Shown: in pieces, positions 5,569-8,400 of the stretch
Layout: the number at the start of each line of letters is the position of its first letter
Numbering within the stretch: position 1 is the stretch's first letter
NCBI GenBank assembly: GCA_021810725.1
Contig: JAJZIE010000055.1
Span: 4,097-12,496, forward strand
Reading direction: 5' to 3'
Length of the DNA: 8,400 nt
DNA from: Bacillota bacterium
GTDB taxonomy: Bacteria; Bacillota; Sulfobacillia; JAJZYS01; JAJYTV01
Notes under the pieces: generated by a model
What the model saw: only the letters and a program-made list of their open reading frames with translations
What the model was told of the DNA's origin: nothing
Databases searched by the model: none
Translations under genes and position numbers: made by a program

Positions 5569-6521
5569 CTGCCGCCGAGTTGCTCGAGGAGGGCCGCCTC
5601 CGCCGCCGCGAGATCGCCCTCCATCGTCGCCCCGGCCGCGCGTTCGTGCCCGCCGCCGCCGAGGCGCGCCGCGATCTCGGACACGTCGACGCCTCCCTTG
5701 GAGCGCAGGCTGAACTTGACGCGACCGCGACCGTCCTCGCGCAGGAGCGCCGCCACCTCGATCCCATCCAGGCGCCGCGCGTAGTCCACGATGCCGATGG
5801 TCTCCGCATCGGGCACGGTCGTGCCGGTGCGCTTGAAGTCGTCCGCGTGCAGGGTGAAGTAGGCGAGTCGAAGGTCGGGCCGCACCTTGAGCGAGTCCAG
5901 CGCGATGCCCAGGAGCCGCAGAGAACCCACCGCCTGCCGTTCGTAGACGAGCTGCGACATCTCACCCGGGTCGAGCCCCGCGTCGAGCAGTCGCGCCGCG
6001 AGGCGCAGGCTCGCGGGCGTCGTCGTCGCGTAGCGGAACCCGCCCGTGTCCGTCTCGAGGCCCACGTAGAGCAGCAGGGCCAGATCGCGGTCCACGGTCA
6101 CGCCGAGCTCTTCGAGCGTGCGGTGGGCCAGCTCGGCGCTGGCGGCCGCCTGGGGCTCGACGAACACGACGTCGCCGAAGCGGTCGTTCGTGGCATGGTG
6201 GTCGACGTTCAGGACCCGCGGCGCGTAGGTCCTCACCGGCTGCGGCGCGCCAGCGCGCCGCTCGTCCGCGCAGTCGTAGAGGGCGACGAGATCGAAGGCG
6301 TCCTTTGGCACATCGGCCCAGGGCACCAGGGTCTCGACGCCGGGCATGAAGTCGTAGGCCCGCGGCACGGGGTCCGGTGTCGCGACCGTCACCTGCTTGC
6401 CGAGGCGACGCAGCCCGATGGCGACCGCCAGGGTGCTGCCGATCGAGTCACCGTCCGGCTCCTGGTGCAACGACATCAGAATGCGCTGAGCCGCGCGCAG
6501 CTCCTGGGCGACCTGCTTCAT
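5565..6521 (-). CDS. nrnA: DHH/DHHA1 phosphoesterase, NrnA-type oligoribonuclease / pAp phosphatase
   Basis: NrnA-family enzymes degrade 2-5-nt RNAs and/or dinucleotides such as pGpG, and many dephosphorylate pAp. The 318-residue protein shows all DHH motifs: HQEPDGDSIGS (His19, Asp23, Asp25), LYDCADERR (Asp83), NVDHHATNDRFGD (Asp107-His108-His109) and GLETDTGGFRY (Asp158). A DHHA1 domain ends in the GGGGHERAAG signature at 288-297, so the metal site and the substrate-binding C-terminus look intact. The frame stays open upstream into rbfA. I chose the ATG at 6521 because it overlaps the rbfA stop as ATGA and gives the family's usual N-terminus. It ends by overlapping the truB ATG. Grouped with pnp downstream, it could finish the short RNAs that PNPase leaves, but the preferred substrate cannot be read from sequence. 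Confidence 0.93.
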   Translation of the reverse strand: MKQVAQELRAAQRILMSLHQEPDGDSIGSTLAVAIGLRRLGKQVTVATPDPVPRAYDFMPGVETLVPWADVPKDAFDLVALYDCADERRAGAPQPVRTYAPRVLNVDHHATNDRFGDVVFVEPQAAASAELAHRTLEELGVTVDRDLALLLYVGLETDTGGFRYATTTPASLRLAARLLDAGLDPGEMSQLVYERQAVGSLRLLGIALDSLKVRPDLRLAYFTLHADDFKRTGTTVPDAETIGIVDYARRLDGIEVAALLREDGRGRVKFSLRSKGGVDVSEIAARLGGGGHERAAGATMEGDLAAAEAALLEQLGGR

Positions 6522-6871
6522 GGCCGCGCGTCCTTGGGCTGAATGTCGCGCAGGATCTCGTCGATGCGCTGGCTGTTGCGCATCGACTCGTCCAGCTTGA
6601 AGCGGATCTCGGGCACCTTGCGCGTACCGAGCGCCTCGCCAAGCCGCATGCGCACGAAGCCCGAGGCGCGCTTGAGGACCTTCATCGCCGCCTCGGCCGC
6701 TTCGCCCGTGGCGAGGGTCGAGACGTAGATGCGGGCGTACTCGCCGTCCGGCGAAACCTCTGCCCGCACCACGCTGCACATGCCGATCCTCGGGTCCTTC
6801 AGCTCGCGCAGGATCAGTGCCGTCTCCTGCATGATGCGCTCCTGCAGCCGCAGATGGCGCGTTGTGACCAT
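6518..6871 (-). CDS. rbfA: 30S ribosome-binding factor A
   Basis: RbfA binds immature 30S subunits and assists late maturation of the 16S rRNA 5' region; in E. coli it is needed for cold adaptation. The 117-residue protein is a single KH-like domain of normal length. It has the family's N-terminal helix (RLQERIMQETALILRELKD), the strand PRIGMCSVVRAEVSPDGEYA followed by ARIYVSTL, and the C-terminal part VRMRLGEALGTRKVPEIRF with LDESMRNSQRIDEIL. The ATG at 6871 is preceded by AGGGGGGA at a usable distance. It sits 15 bp after ylxP and its TGA overlaps the nrnA ATG. Placement between infB and truB is the widely conserved arrangement. Confidence 0.97.
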   Translation of the reverse strand: MVTTRHLRLQERIMQETALILRELKDPRIGMCSVVRAEVSPDGEYARIYVSTLATGEAAEAAMKVLKRASGFVRMRLGEALGTRKVPEIRFKLDESMRNSQRIDEILRDIQPKDARP

Positions 6872-6886
6872 GCCGTCCCCCCTGTT

Positions 6887-7171
6887 CTAGCGTTCGCCGT
6901 CTCCATGGACCTCCAGCTCATATCCTTCGCGTTCGACCGTCGAGATCGCCGCAAGGACGAGTTCCCTGGCATGTCCCACGGAGCCGCTCACGCCGGCGAT
7001 GCCGAGATCGAGCCGCCTCGGATCGTCGTCCGCCGCAAGTTCCGCGACGGCGATGTTAGGCTGCCGGCCCAGCCGCTGCACGAGACTTCGCGCAACCTGG
7101 CGGCGGTCCTTCAGGGACTTCGCCCACGGCAGGCGCACGGTCAGCTCGGCGGCCCAGACGACGGCTCTCAG
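6887..7171 (-). CDS. ylxP: YlxP family protein (DUF503), probable ribosome-associated factor
   Basis: The protein matches the DUF503/YlxP family: AELTVRLPWAKSLKDRRQV (about residues 8-26), then SLVQRLGRQPNIAVAELA, LDLGIAGVSGSVGHARELV and a final EGYELEVHG strand. B. subtilis YlxP lies in the same place between infB and rbfA and has been linked to ribosome maturation. No enzymatic activity is known to me. No ATG, GTG or TTG gives a sensible N-terminus: upstream ones add residues encoded inside infB, and the next GTG is at codon 12, within the first strand. I place the start at a CTG at 7171, which overlaps the infB stop as CTGA, lies 10 nt after AAGAGG, and yields 94 residues, the usual family length. 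An automatic caller may extend it to 7255. The family call is firm and the start less so. Confidence 0.88.
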   Translation of the reverse strand: MRAVVWAAELTVRLPWAKSLKDRRQVARSLVQRLGRQPNIAVAELAADDDPRRLDLGIAGVSGSVGHARELVLAAISTVEREGYELEVHGDGER

Positions 7172-8400
7172 CTGCGGGGCACCTCTTCGATCGTGAAGAA
7201 CTCGAGCTTGTCGCCTTCGCGGATGTCCTGGAACTTCTCCAGGCCGGCGCCGCACTCGTAGCCCTGGTCGACTTCCCGCACGTCATCCTTGAAGCGCCTC
7301 AGCGAAGCCAGGCTGCCCTCGTGCAGGACCACGCCGTCGCGCACCACGCGCACCTGCGACTGGCGCGTCACCTTGCCCTCCGTGACGTAGAGTCCCGCGA
7401 CGGAGCCCACCTTCGGCACCCGGAACACCTCGCGCACCTCGGCGTGGCCGAGGATCTTCTCCTTCATCTCGGGCCGCTGCATGCCGTGGATGGCGGCCTC
7501 GATCTCGTCGATGGCCTCGTAGATGACGCGGTAGGTGCGCACATCGACCGACTCGCGCTCCGCGAGCCTGCGCGCCGCGACGTCCGGGCGCACGTTGAAG
7601 CCGATGACGATGGCCTTGGTGGTCTGGGCCAGCATGATGTCCGATTCGTTGATCGCTCCGACGCCCTCGTGCAGGACGTGCACCCGCACCTCCGCCGTCG
7701 AGAGCCGTTCGAGCGAAGCCCGCAAGGCTTCCACGGATCCCTGCACGTCGCCCTTGAGCACAATGTTGAGATCCTGGAGTTCCCCGCCCTGGATGCGCTC
7801 GAAGAGATCCTCGAGGCTCGTGCGGGACTCCGGCCTGAGATCCTCAGCCCGGGACCGCTGGCGGCGGGCCTCCGCGACGGAGCGGGCCTTGCGCTCGTCA
7901 TCCACCGCGATGAAGCGGTCGCCCGCCTCCGGCACCTCGCTGAGACCCAGGACCTCGACCGGCGTCGCCGGTCCGGCCTTGCGCACGATCTTGCCGCGAT
8001 CGTCATAGAGGGCGCGGACGCGCCCGTAGGCGCTGCCGACCACGAAGGCGTCCCCGGATTCCAAGGTGCCCGCCTGCACGAGCACGGTGGCCACCGGTCC
8101 GCGGCCACGGTCCAGCCGGGCCTCGAGGACGGTGCCGCGCGCGAGCTTGTCGGGGTTTGCCTTCAGTTCGCGCAGTTCCGCGACCAGCAGCAGCATCTCG
8201 AGCAGGTTGTCGATGCCCTGGCGCGTGTGCGCCGACACCTGCACCATGATCGTGTCGCCGCCCCACTCCTCCGGCAGCAGCCCCTGCTCGACCAGCTGCT
8301 GGCGAACGCGGTCCGGATTGGCGCCGGGCTTGTCGATCTTGTTGATCGCCACGACGATCGGCACACCGGCAGCGCGGGCGTGGTTGATCGCCTCGATCGT
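7168..8400 (-). CDS. infB: Translation initiation factor IF-2, C-terminal 410 residues
   Basis: IF2 is the GTPase that delivers initiator fMet-tRNA to the 30S P site and promotes subunit joining. The window holds the end of the G domain and all following domains; the start lies beyond the right edge. The reading frame is open to the last base, beginning TIEAINHARAAGVPIVVAIN. Visible elements, counted from that edge, are the G4 motif NKID at 20-23, G5 SAHT at 56-59, domain II (about 90-180, RGTVLEARLDRGRGPVATVL), the linker helix into domain III (LNIVLKGDVQGSVEALRASL), and the C2 domain that binds fMet-tRNA (KVGSVAGLYVTEGKV, HEGSLASLRRFKDDVREV, QGYECGAGLEKFQDIREGD). It ends EEVPRS. Its stop overlaps the proposed ylxP CTG. 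Everything visible looks intact. Confidence 0.98.
   Translation of the reverse strand, partial: TIEAINHARAAGVPIVVAINKIDKPGANPDRVRQQLVEQGLLPEEWGGDTIMVQVSAHTRQGIDNLLEMLLLVAELRELKANPDKLARGTVLEARLDRGRGPVATVLVQAGTLESGDAFVVGSAYGRVRALYDDRGKIVRKAGPATPVEVLGLSEVPEAGDRFIAVDDERKARSVAEARRQRSRAEDLRPESRTSLEDLFERIQGGELQDLNIVLKGDVQGSVEALRASLERLSTAEVRVHVLHEGVGAINESDIMLAQTTKAIVIGFNVRPDVAARRLAERESVDVRTYRVIYEAIDEIEAAIHGMQRPEMKEKILGHAEVREVFRVPKVGSVAGLYVTEGKVTRQSQVRVVRDGVVLHEGSLASLRRFKDDVREVDQGYECGAGLEKFQDIREGDKLEFFTIEEVPRS

Noticed and set aside
4378..6542. Overlapping long plus-strand open frames opposite ribF, truB and nrnA
   Set aside because: They have low-complexity Arg/Ala/Gly/Pro composition with no recognisable motif and no suitable ribosome site; the minus-strand genes explain the DNA.
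6522..6779. An 86-codon upstream extension of the nrnA frame into rbfA
   Set aside because: The extension is Arg/Gly/Ala-rich shadow sequence of rbfA, and the ATG at 6521 with an ATGA overlap gives the normal DHH N-terminus.
1..8400. CRISPR arrays, tRNA or rRNA genes, insertion sequences, riboswitches
   Set aside because: No regularly spaced repeats, no tRNA-like cloverleaf, no transposase frame or terminal inverted repeats, and no long unexplained intergenic region were seen. The largest gaps (95, 75 and 63 bp) are accounted for by hairpins and leaders.

Overview
The window is a GC-rich bacterial chromosome segment in which every gene I can support lies on the minus strand. Read in the direction of transcription (high to low coordinates), the order is infB (5' end cut by the window edge), ylxP/DUF503, rbfA, a DHH-family nrnA-type phosphoesterase, truB, ribF, a small unknown ORF, rpsO, pnp, an unknown seven-helix membrane protein, and the start of a YlxY-type polysaccharide deacetylase homologue. 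The order infB-ylxP-rbfA-truB-ribF-rpsO-pnp-ylxY is the one known from Bacillus subtilis. With the high GC content this suggests a high-GC, deeply branching member of the Bacillota (Symbiobacterium/Thermaerobacter/Sulfobacillus-like or an uncultured relative). The genus-level placement is inference only.

Layout. From 8400 to about 3560 the genes are tightly packed. infB and ylxP overlap as CTGA, rbfA/nrnA and nrnA/truB each overlap by four bases as ATGA, truB and ribF are 6 bp apart, and the small ORF probably overlaps the end of ribF. This looks like one transcription unit for translation initiation (IF2), 30S maturation (RbfA, YlxP), nanoRNA/pAp turnover (NrnA), tRNA Psi55 formation (TruB) and flavin cofactor synthesis (RibF). 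A 63-nt leader that can pair over the Shine-Dalgarno precedes rpsO. A strong hairpin separates rpsO from pnp. pnp is followed closely by the membrane protein gene, and a second strong terminator-like hairpin closes that unit before the ylxY-like gene.

Most of the window is conserved housekeeping DNA and I see no mobile element, CRISPR array, tRNA or rRNA. Points worth a second look are the rpsO leader, the rpsO-pnp hairpin, the non-ATG starts (three TTG and one or two probable CTG), the unassigned 7-TM protein, the unassigned small ORF between ribF and rpsO, and the deacetylase homologue that lacks the catalytic Asp pair. Very long plus-strand ORFs opposite these genes are antisense shadows caused by GC-rich third positions.
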